DNA of 57,624 nucleotides. Origin: Pseudomonadota bacterium. Its GTDB lineage: Bacteria; Pseudomonadota; Alphaproteobacteria; Rhodobacterales; Rhodobacteraceae. Positions within the stretch are counted from its first letter, which is position 1. Each line of letters opens with the position of its first letter. This document shows, piece after piece, positions 8,575-16,663 of the stretch. The stretch spans positions 1 through 57,624 of the forward strand of contig JAKALB010000006.1 of NCBI GenBank assembly GCA_021813365.1. Direction: 5' to 3'. The notes under the pieces were generated by a model. That model did no database searches. It had not been told where the DNA came from and was given only the letters and a program-made list of their open reading frames with translations. The position numbers and the translations under genes are program-made.

Positions 8575-9380
8575 CTTGTGGGGCCTTTCCTGAAGGGCAG
8601 CAGGCGCTGTCCGGGCTTGCGGTTGGCAAAGGCCTGCATCAGCGCCATGAGGATCCAGGTCAGGCCAAAGCTCATGATCGCGAGCGCCGCGGGTTCATAG
8701 GCGCGGTCCTGGCCGAGCTGGACGAGATAGGGGCCAAAGGTCTGCCGGTTGAGGAGGCTGGCAATGGCAAACTCTCCAAGGCAGATCGAGAAGGTGAGGA
8801 AAGCCCCCGACACGATGGCCGCGCGGATGTTGGGGAAGATCACCCCCAGGATGATCCGCGCCCGGCTGGCGCCCAGGCTTTCCGCGGCTTCGGTCAGGGT
8901 GCCGATGTCGATGGCGGCCATGCCGTTGTCAATGGCCCTGAACATGTAGGGGAGAGAGAGGACGACGTAGCCCGCCACCAGCAGCAGGTTGGTGCCGAGG
9001 TCGGTCGTGGTCAGCGGCAGGAAGGACGAGGAGCCGAACATCCGGATGTGACCGAAGACCAGCACAACCGAAGGGATGATCAGCGGCAAGAGCGAGATGA
9101 ACTCGACCACCGGGCGCAGCTTTGGCAGGCGCAGCCGCACCCAGTAGGCGGTGGGCACCACCAGCGCCGCCCCGGCCATGATCGCCGCCAGCGATGCGAC
9201 CAGCGAAAAGACGAAGGCCCGCAGGAAGACATCGCTTTGAAACACCGAGGCATAGGCGGCGAAGGACAGCGTGTCCCGCTTCATCTGCAGGCTGAACTGG
9301 AAGGCGGCGTAAAGCGGCACCAGGAAATAGAGGCCTGCGAGAATGGTGATCAGCCAGGATGCAAGGGAGACACGCTTCAT
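8571..9380 (-). CDS. ABC importer permease subunit 2 (PotC/FbpB-like)
   Basis: Inner-membrane protein of 269 aa with about six hydrophobic segments. The EAA coupling loop is clear as LTEAAESLGASRARIILGVIF. ATG 9380 was chosen because it overlaps the stop of the preceding permease as ATGA and is followed by an N-terminal span (LITILAGLYFLVPLYAAF). The 106 residues upstream in the same frame look non-coding. It also overlaps the ATPase gene by ATGA, so all three are probably translationally coupled. It forms the channel with the other permease. Confidence 0.9.
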   Translation of the reverse strand: MKRVSLASWLITILAGLYFLVPLYAAFQFSLQMKRDTLSFAAYASVFQSDVFLRAFVFSLVASLAAIMAGAALVVPTAYWVRLRLPKLRPVVEFISLLPLIIPSVVLVFGHIRMFGSSSFLPLTTTDLGTNLLLVAGYVVLSLPYMFRAIDNGMAAIDIGTLTEAAESLGASRARIILGVIFPNIRAAIVSGAFLTFSICLGEFAIASLLNRQTFGPYLVQLGQDRAYEPAALAIMSFGLTWILMALMQAFANRKPGQRLLPFRKGPTR

Positions 9381-10225
9381 TTCTGCCACCGTTCGGCCCG
9401 CGCCCGCAGTGCGAGGTAAAGCAGGTTCGACACCACCATGATCAGCACCATGCCAAGCGCCAGCGCGTAGCCGAGGTTGGGGTTGTAAAGGACATTGCCG
9501 CGGATCTGTTGGAACAGAAGGATCGGCACGACCGAGAAGTTGGACCCCGTCAGCGCGATGATCGTGGCCAGCGTGCCGAAGGCATTGGCGAAGAGAAGCA
9601 GGAAGCAGCCCAGAACCGAAGGCGCCAGCACCGGCGCGCCGACGCGCAGCCAGTATTGTGCTCCATCGGCCCCCAGGCTTTCCGCCGCCTCGCGCCATTC
9701 GGGCCTCAGGCCTTCAAGGGCCGGCGTGATGACCAGCAGCATCAGCGGCATCTGGAAATAGAGATAGGTCAGCGTGAGGCCCCAGAAGGAGAACAGCGAA
9801 AAGCCCATCGCGTAGAGGTCAAGACCAAGGCTCTTCAGCAGCACGGTCACAAGGCCGAGCCGCCCCAGCGTCGCGATGAAGGCAAAGGCCAGGGGCACAC
9901 CGGCAAAGTTCGAGGCGACGCCGCAAAAGGCGGTGATGGCGCGGCGCAGCCAGATCGGCAGGCCACCGAGGACCACGGCATGCGCCAGCAGCAGCCCCGT
10001 GACTGTTCCGACCAGTGCCGAGGCCAGGCTGAGCCGGATCGACAGCCAGAACGATGCGGCAATGTCCGGCGCGGAAAGCCCCGCCATATTGGCCAGAGTC
10101 AGCCCGCCCTCCGGCGACTGGAAGGCGCCCAGGATCAGGTAGGACATCGGAGCGATCAGGAACAGCAGGGTAAAGCCGAACCAGGGCAGAACGCCAAGCC
10201 AGGACATGCGGGAGATGGGCTGCAT
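9377..10225 (-). CDS. ABC importer permease subunit 1 (PotB-like)
   Basis: Inner-membrane protein of 282 aa beginning MQPISRMSWLGVLPWFGF, followed directly by a membrane span. Roughly six spans are visible. The EAA motif appears as REAAESLGADGAQYWLRVGA. ATG 10225 is preferred, with an alternative at 10207 six codons in. A 93-bp gap to the binding-protein gene carries a strong hairpin, and the downstream end overlaps the second permease by ATGA. The size and pairing of two similar permeases match spermidine/putrescine- or 2-AEP-type importers. Confidence 0.9.
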   Translation of the reverse strand: MQPISRMSWLGVLPWFGFTLLFLIAPMSYLILGAFQSPEGGLTLANMAGLSAPDIAASFWLSIRLSLASALVGTVTGLLLAHAVVLGGLPIWLRRAITAFCGVASNFAGVPLAFAFIATLGRLGLVTVLLKSLGLDLYAMGFSLFSFWGLTLTYLYFQMPLMLLVITPALEGLRPEWREAAESLGADGAQYWLRVGAPVLAPSVLGCFLLLFANAFGTLATIIALTGSNFSVVPILLFQQIRGNVLYNPNLGYALALGMVLIMVVSNLLYLALRARAERWQK

Positions 10226-10249
10226 CAGGAGATCCGTTCGAATGGCAGA

Positions 10250-10272
10250 ACGGCGGGCCTTTCGCCCGCCGT
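10250..10272. terminator. GC hairpin between binding-protein gene and permease gene
   Basis: A perfect 9-bp inverted repeat (ACGGCGGGC and GCCCGCCGT) encloses a 5-base loop, CTTTC. It lies in the 93-bp gap after the binding-protein gene. No T-run follows, so it is more likely a partial terminator or an mRNA-stabilising element that keeps binding-protein mRNA in excess of permease mRNA. The core GGGCCTTTCGCCC recurs twice at 42440-42481. Confidence 0.6.
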
Positions 10273-10318
10273 ACCCGAAGGAGGGCCGGAAGCAGAGCAA
10301 CTCCCGGCCCCGGAGACG

Positions 10319-11419
10319 TCAGTTGACGCCCATCTCCTTGGCCCAGTTGTCGGCCGTTGCCGTCTTCGCCGCGCCCTGTTCGTCCAGGGTCGGGAAGACC
10401 GCCTTGGCATAGGCTTCGGCCGGCGGCAGATTCGCCAGGATATCGGCCGGGATCTTGCCGGCGGCGGACATGGCGTTGAAGCGGATCGGGTGGCAGTAGC
10501 CCTTCAGCCAGAGCGTCTGGCCCTCGTCGGAGTAAAGGAACTCCATCCACAGTTTGGCGGCGTTAACATGCGGCGCATAGGCCGAGATCGCCTGCACATA
10601 GACGCCCGCGATGACCGAATCCGACGGCACGACCACATCCACCGGCGGATTGCCGGCCAGCTGGTCGCGCATGGCGAGCAGGTTGTAGTCCCAGTCGAAA
10701 TAGACCGGGGTGGTGCCCTGCGTGAGGTTCTGGGCCGAACCGTTCACCGGGACGAGGTTTCCGCTGGCCTTCAGCGCCTTCATGTAGGCGATCCCGGCGT
10801 TCAGTGCATCGGCGCCGGCGAGCTTGCCATCGGTCGAAAGGCCCGCCGCGTAGACCGTCATCATCGAGGAATTGCCGGTGCGCGGATCGCCCGGCATGGC
10901 GACGGAATTGGCGAACTCGGGCTTGGTCAGGTCGGCAAAGGATGTCGGCGAGGTCTTCACCACGTCCTTGTTGATGCCCATGGCCAGGACGCCGTAGTAG
11001 TCACCATACCAGTAGCCCTCCGAATCCTTGGCGCTGTCGGGGATCTCGTCCCAGGTCGCGACCTTGTAGGGCTGGATCAGCCCCTCGGCCTTGGCCGCCG
11101 GTCCGAAGGACAGGCCCACGTCGATCACGTCGGGCGCCTGCGGGCCGGTGTTGCCCTTGTTGGCCTTGATCGCCTCGATCTCGTCGCCCGAGCCGGCGTT
11201 CGGGTTCAGCTCGTTCACGGTGATCTCGGGATACTTGGCCTTGAAGGCGTCGATCACCGCGCCATAGCCGCACCAGTCGTGCGGCAGGGCGATCACGGTC
11301 AGCTGGCCTTCCTTCCTGGCGGCCGCTTCAAGATCGCTCAGCGCGTCGGCGGCAGCGCCGGTTGCCGCGAGGGCGGCAAGAAGGCTGGCACTGGTCATCA
11401 GTGTTTTCAGCGTGGTCAT
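10319..11419 (-). CDS. ABC importer periplasmic substrate-binding protein
   Basis: A 366-aa protein with a signal peptide (about residues 1-24, MTTLKTLM then an Ala/Leu-rich core and AAADA). The mature part starts with the family-1 solute-binding pattern of a charged helix (LSDLEAAARKEGQLTVIALP) and contains APDVIDVGLSFGPAAKAEG and WYGDYYGVLAMGIN. These resemble iron(III)/polyamine/2-AEP-type binding proteins. YFDWDYNL and the C-terminal AKLWMEFLYSDEGQ helix are family hallmarks. AAAGGAG lies just upstream of the ATG. It is the first gene of the operon. The bound ligand is unknown. Confidence 0.88.
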   Translation of the reverse strand: MTTLKTLMTSASLLAALAATGAAADALSDLEAAARKEGQLTVIALPHDWCGYGAVIDAFKAKYPEITVNELNPNAGSGDEIEAIKANKGNTGPQAPDVIDVGLSFGPAAKAEGLIQPYKVATWDEIPDSAKDSEGYWYGDYYGVLAMGINKDVVKTSPTSFADLTKPEFANSVAMPGDPRTGNSSMMTVYAAGLSTDGKLAGADALNAGIAYMKALKASGNLVPVNGSAQNLTQGTTPVYFDWDYNLLAMRDQLAGNPPVDVVVPSDSVIAGVYVQAISAYAPHVNAAKLWMEFLYSDEGQTLWLKGYCHPIRFNAMSAAGKIPADILANLPPAEAYAKAVFPTLDEQGAAKTATADNWAKEMGVN

Positions 11420-11885
11420 CTTTTCTCCTTTCAGGGGAAGTGGTTCGGCACAGGCCGGGCGATATCCTTGACCGTCGGGTCAGTGCCGCCTCGCTAATCA
11501 GGGTCCATGACGCTCACGCATCAGTTTCATGAAGGTTTCTTGACGGTCCCGGCGCGCGTCTCCCAGTCCCTGCCGCGATACCCGTTGCGCTGCGCCTGCC
11601 GCGCGCCGAACTCCATCCCCATCAACCGCTCGGCGGCCTTCTCCCCAGGGTCGCGGAGGTTCACCATGTCGGGGGGCGTCGGGGGTCAGGGACAGCCCCG
11701 CGATTTCCGGCGCGGCGGTGATTTTCTCGACTTTCGCCCGGTTGGCCGGGATTCGGGGGGATGTCCATCCGAGGTCCAAGTGCTGCCATTTTCTGAGCAC
11801 AATTGACTCCAAACATGGCAAGACTTGGCAGAGTCCCGCGCCGGCCGCGGGCCTGGGCCAGGTGCCTCATTCAGGTGGCCCGGAC
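11420..11885. other. 466-bp intergenic region between divergent transporter and kinase operons
   Basis: This holds the Shine-Dalgarno of the binding-protein gene (near 11421-11430), a short inverted repeat TGACC-N4-GGTCA near 11470-11485, and an IS256 transposase stump at 11527-11667. From 11668 to 11885 I see no gene. A TTGACT at 11803-11808 could be a -35 element for the kinase operon, but no good -10 lies 16-18 bp downstream. A Shine-Dalgarno-like AGGTGG at 11873-11878 precedes the kinase ATG by 7 bases. Confidence 0.5.
11527..11667 (-). pseudogene. N-terminal fragment of an IS256-family transposase
   Basis: A 46-codon minus-strand frame (ATG 11667, TGA 11527-11529) contains AERLMGMEFGARQAQRNGYR followed by GRDWETRAGTV. 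This matches the region before the first catalytic Asp of IS256/mutator-type transposases, usually worded xRNGYRxRxWxTRxGT. The frame then stops, and nothing of the roughly 400-aa DDE domain or of the element ends is visible. It is a dead remnant marking a past insertion between the transporter and kinase operons. Confidence 0.65.
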
Positions 11886-13268
11886 ATGAATCCAGTCGTG
11901 GCAGTTGAGACAACCGATCCATCCGCCCTGCCGGCCGGAACCCGTCTGCTGAACGGCCAGTACGAGATCCTGGACCGGTTGCAGCAGGGCGGTTTCGGCA
12001 TCACCTATATCGCGCGCGACAGCCTGGAGCGGCAGGTCGTGATCAAGGAGTGCTTTCCAGCCGGCCTGTGTCTGCGGGCCGGCACGCGGGTCCGGCCGGT
12101 CTCGGCCAGGGCAGAGGCGCAGGTCGACCGGCTGAAGCGGCAGTTCATGCGCGAGGCCCGCATCATGGCGATGCTGGACCATCCGCATATCGTGGCCGTG
12201 CATCAGGTGTTCGAGGAAAACGACAGCGCCTATATGGCGCTGGATCTGGTGCCGGGCCTCGACCTGCTGGCGCTGCTGGACAACCAGCCCCGGCGGCTGA
12301 CGCCCGGCTTTCTGGAATCGGTGCTGCGTCAGTCGCTGGACGCGCTGCGCCACATTCACGCGCATGGCATCCTGCACCGCGACATCGCGCCCGACAATAT
12401 CTGCGTGGACGAGGCGGGGGCGGTGATGCTGATCGACTTCGGCGCGGCCAGCCGCCCGGCCACCGGACCCGAGGCGGGCGGCCCGGTGCTGGCGGTCAAG
12501 GATGGCTATTCGCCCTGGGAATTCTATCTGGACGGCGATTATCAGGATCCGTCCAGCGACCTCTATTCGCTGGGTGCCAGCTTCTATCACCTGATCACCG
12601 GCCAGGCCCCGCCGAATGGCCGCGACCGAGCGGCCGCCCTGCGCTCGGGGCGGGCGGATCCTTTCGTGCCGCTTTGTGCCGGTGACTGGGCGCCGCGCCA
12701 TGATCTTCTGTCCAGCATCGACCGGGCGTTGCAGGTCGATCGCTCGGCGCGGTTCCCGAGTGCCGAGGCCTGGATCGCCAGTCTGGACGCAACGCCGCGC
12801 AGACGTCCGGCCGCGCCGCGCATCCCGGAATTCGATGCGCAATGGGAAGCCGGGGTGAAGCGTCTGGTGCGCGAGACCAATGAAATTCTGGCGCCGCATC
12901 TGGCGGCCCGCCGACCGGAGACAGATCAGGAGCCGGATGCGCCGCAAGAGCCCGACAGGGCAGGCGGGCCAGACGCGCGCCGGCCAGAGCCCGCCCAGGC
13001 CAGGCCCGCCGATGCCGGGTCCGCGCGGCGGCAATGGTTCGACATCATCGGCAACCCGATCGCCGATCTCGAGGCCTGGAAGGCCGAACAGGAGCGCGAG
13101 TTGCAGGCCCGCGCCCGCCGCCTGGCCCGGCAGACCTCTGCCGCCGAAGGTGCCGAAACCGCGGCGGACGCCCCCCGCCCCCGCCCGCCCGGTTCCGCGG
13201 CGCGGACCTTCCCGCCGATCCTGAACTGGCGCGGACTGTTCCGCGGCGCGGCGTCCTCGGCCGGCTGA
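11886..13268 (+). CDS. Hanks-type serine/threonine protein kinase
   Basis: A 460-aa protein with a complete kinase domain at about residues 24-300. The glycine loop is QGGFGIT (34-40), the ATP lysine K54 is in VVIKECFP, the alpha-C glutamate is about E90, the catalytic loop is H164-R-D166-IAPDN and the metal-binding motif is D184-FG. All key residues are present, so it should be active. The last 150 residues are Pro/Ala/Arg-rich and probably disordered. No membrane span is visible, unlike PknB or PpkA. ATG 11886 was chosen from the Shine-Dalgarno AGGTGG; a longer frame upstream runs through the transposon-scarred gap. It heads an eight-gene operon with an FHA protein and a PP2C phosphatase, its likely reader and eraser. 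Confidence 0.92.
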   Translation: MNPVVAVETTDPSALPAGTRLLNGQYEILDRLQQGGFGITYIARDSLERQVVIKECFPAGLCLRAGTRVRPVSARAEAQVDRLKRQFMREARIMAMLDHPHIVAVHQVFEENDSAYMALDLVPGLDLLALLDNQPRRLTPGFLESVLRQSLDALRHIHAHGILHRDIAPDNICVDEAGAVMLIDFGAASRPATGPEAGGPVLAVKDGYSPWEFYLDGDYQDPSSDLYSLGASFYHLITGQAPPNGRDRAAALRSGRADPFVPLCAGDWAPRHDLLSSIDRALQVDRSARFPSAEAWIASLDATPRRRPAAPRIPEFDAQWEAGVKRLVRETNEILAPHLAARRPETDQEPDAPQEPDRAGGPDARRPEPAQARPADAGSARRQWFDIIGNPIADLEAWKAEQERELQARARRLARQTSAAEGAETAADAPRPRPPGSAARTFPPILNWRGLFRGAASSAG

Positions 13269-13292
13269 TCCGGCCTGCAACGGAGTTTCCCC

Positions 13293-14456
13293 ATGCGCTT
13301 CATTCGCGACATCATCCTTGAAAAGCGCGCCGCGCGGATGCCCGCCCCCGGCATGTCCCGCGACCGGTCTGCCGAGATCGGAGCAGATGCCGCCGCCTTC
13401 GCTGCCGGAACCGGCCGCGGCGCAGAGCCCGAACTGGGCCTGCCCGGCGCGGCGCAGCCGATGCAGCCCGACCCCTTCGGTGACGAGGCTCCGGGCGGCC
13501 TGCCCGAAGCGCCACCGACGCGGATGGCGGCAGCCGCGCCCGAGAACGAGGATTTCGCGCCCGAGGACGATGACGCCGAGGGTCTGGCGATGCTGTTCGA
13601 CGAGGCGGCCGGAGAGGCGGCCGGAGAGGCGACCGGAGAGGCTGCCCGAGAGGCTGCCCGAGAGGCGGCCATCGACCCCTTCCCCGAAGTCGGCCCGACC
13701 AATCTGTTCGTCGACCCGGACCTCGCGCCGGTGGCGGGGCCCGTTGCGGCGGAACGCCCGCCTGCGACCGACGCGCCGCAACGGCCGTCGCTGCGCCCGG
13801 ACAAGGCCACGTCGCCGGCGCGGCCAGCCAACCGGCCCGCAGACTGGCCTGCCAGCCGCCCTTCAGACCGGCCGCGACCCCGCACGGTCGAGGATCTGCC
13901 CTTTGTCTCGGCCGAAGCCCCGCCTGTCTCGGCCGATCCGGTGCAGGTGCCACCGCCCGCCGCCGGTCGCGGTTCGAACCGGTCGGGCAGGGTCAAGACC
14001 CGGCTGCTGGGCTTCAACCCCGATGGCTATGGCCTGGCCGATCCTTTCGAGCGGGCGGAATCCCGGGCCGCGGTCGCCGCTGCGGTCGCCTTTCCGGTGG
14101 GCTGGCTGGTGGTGGTGGCGGGTCCGGGCCGGGGCGCGGCCTTTGCGCTGCGCGATGGCGTGTCGCGCATCGGCCGGGGCGAGGATCAGGCGGTCAGCCT
14201 GAACTTCGGCGACAACAGCATCTCGCGCGAAAACCACCTCTCCGTCGCCTATGATGCGGAACAGAACGCCTTCTATGTGGGCCAGAGCGGCCGAGCCAAC
14301 CTGGTGCGGCTGAACAACCGCCCGCTGTTGTCGACCGAACCGCTGCGCTCGGGCGATCAGTTGCGCGTGGGCGAGACGACGCTGCGTTTCGTCGCCCTGT
14401 GCGACGAGGGCTTTGCCTGGTCCGAAACCCCGGCAGCCGACCGCAGCCATGGTTGA
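13293..14456 (+). CDS. FHA-domain protein with long low-complexity N-terminus
   Basis: A 387-aa protein. Residues 1-260 are acidic, Pro/Ala-rich and probably disordered, including a tandem EAAG/EAAR repeat. The C-terminal FHA domain (about 268-370) shows GVSRIGRGEDQ, an ISRENH segment (the SxxH-type phosphothreonine pocket with one extra residue), VRLNNRPL and LRSGDQLRVGETTLRF. FHA domains bind phosphothreonine, so the kinase encoded 24 bp upstream is the obvious source of its ligand. Its end overlaps the PP2C start by 8 bp. The arrangement recalls Fha of type VI secretion, but that similarity is only at domain level. Confidence 0.88.
   Translation: MRFIRDIILEKRAARMPAPGMSRDRSAEIGADAAAFAAGTGRGAEPELGLPGAAQPMQPDPFGDEAPGGLPEAPPTRMAAAAPENEDFAPEDDDAEGLAMLFDEAAGEAAGEATGEAAREAAREAAIDPFPEVGPTNLFVDPDLAPVAGPVAAERPPATDAPQRPSLRPDKATSPARPANRPADWPASRPSDRPRPRTVEDLPFVSAEAPPVSADPVQVPPPAAGRGSNRSGRVKTRLLGFNPDGYGLADPFERAESRAAVAAAVAFPVGWLVVVAGPGRGAAFALRDGVSRIGRGEDQAVSLNFGDNSISRENHLSVAYDAEQNAFYVGQSGRANLVRLNNRPLLSTEPLRSGDQLRVGETTLRFVALCDEGFAWSETPAADRSHG
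13602..13673 (+). repeat. 12-bp tandem repeat inside the FHA gene
   Basis: Six consecutive 12-bp units based on GAGGCGGCCGGA run without interruption: two identical, one with a single change, two GAGGCTGCCCGA and one diverged. They encode EAAG/EATG/EAAR blocks in the linker before the FHA domain. Whole-codon units mean copy-number change would alter linker length without a frameshift. Confidence 0.85.
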
Positions 14457-15357
14457 GGCCCGCTGCTTCCAGTATGACGCGGCCACCGCCATGGCACAGG
14501 GCCGGCGCGACCGGCAGGAGGATGCCGTGGCCACGCTGTTCCCTCCGGGGCTGGGGCTGGGCTGTGTCGTGCTGGCCGACGGCATGGGGGGGCATGCGTC
14601 AGGCCATGTCGCCAGCGCCGTCGTGGTGCGGGAAATGCTGCGCGCGCTGAGCCTGCATGCCCGAGATGCCGCAGGGCTGGAGCGGGACGTGGGGGCCATC
14701 CTTCATGCGGCGCTGGAGCGGGCGAACGACCGGGTGGCGCGGCTGGCCTCCGACTGGCCCGACCTGCGCGGCATGGGCGCGACACTGGTGGCGCCGGTGC
14801 TGGTCGACAACCGGCTCTACTGGATTTCGGTCGGGGATTCGCCCCTCTACCTGCTGCGCGGCGCCCGGATGGCGCGGCTGAACCAGGAACACTCCCTGGC
14901 CGGCCGCATGGAACGGCTGGTCTCGCGCGGCCTGCTGGCGCGGCACGAGGCCGACAACCACCCCGACCGCGACTGCCTGACCTCGGTCGTGCTCGGCAAG
15001 GCTATCCCGGAAATCGACTGCCAGCACCTGCCGTTGCGGCTGCTCCACGGCGATATCCTGATCGCGGCCAGCGACGGGCTGCAATTCCTTGACGAGACCC
15101 GCATCGCGGCGCTGGTCCATGAACATCGCGACACCACCAGTGCCGAGATCGCCGCACGGCTGATGCAGGAAATCCGCGATCTGGATGACCCCGATCAGGA
15201 CAATGTCTCGATCTGCATCGTCAAGATCCGACAGCCTGTGCAACCGTCTTGCGAGACCGCGCATGAGGCGGGGCAGGCCCAGGACATGGCGGCGATGCCG
15301 CCGCCGGCGGCCGAGCGGACCCTGACCCGGCCGCCGAACCTGTGGAAAGAGGCCTGA
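14449..15357 (+). CDS. PP2C-family serine/threonine protein phosphatase
   Basis: A 302-aa PPM/PP2C phosphatase expected to reverse phosphorylation by the adjacent kinase. Motifs in order: GRRDRQEDAV (family xRxxNED, here QED), VLADGMGGHASG with the metal-binding Asp-Gly, GATLVAPVLVDN, ISVGDSPLYLL, ILIAASDGL and the final DQDNVSICIV. All metal-binding aspartates appear present. ATG 14449 overlaps the FHA gene by 8 bp; an in-frame start 36 bp earlier is less likely because MVEARCFQYD matches the usual beginning. It is comparable to PppA of kinase/FHA/phosphatase modules. Confidence 0.92.
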   Translation: MVEARCFQYDAATAMAQGRRDRQEDAVATLFPPGLGLGCVVLADGMGGHASGHVASAVVVREMLRALSLHARDAAGLERDVGAILHAALERANDRVARLASDWPDLRGMGATLVAPVLVDNRLYWISVGDSPLYLLRGARMARLNQEHSLAGRMERLVSRGLLARHEADNHPDRDCLTSVVLGKAIPEIDCQHLPLRLLHGDILIAASDGLQFLDETRIAALVHEHRDTTSAEIAARLMQEIRDLDDPDQDNVSICIVKIRQPVQPSCETAHEAGQAQDMAAMPPPAAERTLTRPPNLWKEA

Positions 15358-15360
15358 GCC

Positions 15361-16590
15361 ATGATCCAGGCAGCCGAAATCGCAAGACAACTGGCCCTCG
15401 CCCTGGAAGGCGGCAGGCTGCCGGCAGAGCGGCGCAGCTTTGGCCGGCGACTGGTGGCGCAATTGTCGCGCCCGCCGCGCATCGCGGTGATGGGCCTTGC
15501 CGGCAGCGGCAAGACTGCCCTGGTCAACATGCTTTCGGGCGCCCCCCTGATGCCGTCGCTCACCGGCGTTCCGGTGGTGGAGCTGTGCCATGGGCCCGAG
15601 CCGCGCCTGCGCTTGCAGATGGCCGACGGCAGCCTGCTGCAACGCGACGGCGTGGCGCGGGCCAGCGATGTGGAACCTGGCGCGATCCGGCTCGTGCAGT
15701 CCGTGCCCGATGCCCGTCTGCGCGACTGGACCTTTCTGGAACTGCGGCTCGAGGCGCGGCGTCCCGGCCAGGTGCGGCTGATGGACTGGGCCGCGCGCCA
15801 TGCCGATTTCATCCTGTGGTGCAGCGAAGAATTCGGTGCTGGCGAACAGGCGCTGTGGTCCGCGATGCCCGATCACGTCAAGGACCATGCCTTTCTGGTG
15901 CTGACCCATGCCGATCGCTGCATGGGCGCGGGTGATCTGGCGGCGCGGATCGTCGCGCTCCAGCCGCAGGTCGAAGAGGAATTTCTCGGCCTCTATCCGG
16001 TGGCCACGCTGCATGCCATGGCCGCGCGGGCCGAGGCCGGACCGCAGGCGCTCTGGGCGCTGAGCGGCGGGCGCGCCCTGTGGCAACGGCTGCGCGATCA
16101 GGCCGAACTGGCCCGCAGCGCCGATCTGGATCAGGCGCTGATGTTGCTGGACCGCTGCAAGAGCCCTGCTCCGGCGTTGCCGCCAGATCCCGCGCTCTGG
16201 CCCTCCATGCCGGAGCTGCCACCCGCCGCAAGGCCTGCGGCCAGCACCCGCACCGACGCCGAAGCCCTGCCCGCGCCCTGCCGGGCCGTGCTGGTGAGGG
16301 CGATCGACCGGCTGGGGCGCTGTGCGGCCGATCTGGAACGGCTGGGGCCGGGCCCGGATGCCATCCCGCGTCTGCTGGACGACTGCACGCTGGCCACCGC
16401 CGAACTGCAGGATATCCTTTCGGACCGGGCCGCGGTCAGCCCCGCGCTGGATCGGTTGCGCGACGATGTGATCGAGGCGGAACAGGTGTTGACGCTGTTG
16501 CGCCTGGAACGCCGCGACAGCGTGGGGATCGACGCGGTGACGCTGCTGCTGCAACTCAAGAAGGAACTGTCGGCAGAGGCGGCGGAATGA
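15361..16590 (+). CDS. P-loop GTPase-like protein with degenerate switch motifs
   Basis: A 409-aa protein with a clear P-loop, GLAGSGKTA (about residues 45-53), after a short helical N-terminus. A GTPase-like core follows (RLMDWAARHADFILWC, FLVLTHADR). The expected DxxG of switch II is replaced by DWAA, and the N/TKxD base-recognition motif is THAD, so guanine specificity and hydrolysis may be weak. Residues 260-409 are helical and may form a stalk or partner-binding region. It begins 3 bp after the phosphatase stop. Likely membership is the dynamin/Era superfamily. No named family recognised. Confidence 0.75.
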   Translation: MIQAAEIARQLALALEGGRLPAERRSFGRRLVAQLSRPPRIAVMGLAGSGKTALVNMLSGAPLMPSLTGVPVVELCHGPEPRLRLQMADGSLLQRDGVARASDVEPGAIRLVQSVPDARLRDWTFLELRLEARRPGQVRLMDWAARHADFILWCSEEFGAGEQALWSAMPDHVKDHAFLVLTHADRCMGAGDLAARIVALQPQVEEEFLGLYPVATLHAMAARAEAGPQALWALSGGRALWQRLRDQAELARSADLDQALMLLDRCKSPAPALPPDPALWPSMPELPPAARPAASTRTDAEALPAPCRAVLVRAIDRLGRCAADLERLGPGPDAIPRLLDDCTLATAELQDILSDRAAVSPALDRLRDDVIEAEQVLTLLRLERRDSVGIDAVTLLLQLKKELSAEAAE

Positions 16591-16663
16591 CCAGCGGCAT
16601 GGCCCCCCCGTTCCTGTCGGTATGCCTGTCCCGATCCCTGTTCCTGCCGCAGCCGGGTGATCC

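Noticed and set aside
11520-11560. Pho-box-like repeats (CTTCATG...CTGATG) upstream of the binding-protein gene
   Set aside because: The spacing and match to the alphaproteobacterial Pho box are poor, and the bases lie within the transposase fragment.
13602-13673. CRISPR-like array
   Set aside because: The 12-bp units are contiguous with no spacers and lie inside a coding frame.
11886-15357. Kinase/FHA/PP2C as part of a type VI secretion cluster
   Set aside because: No Tss/Hcp/VgrG/ClpV-like gene occurs anywhere in the window, and the kinase lacks a membrane span. Only the domain set is similar.
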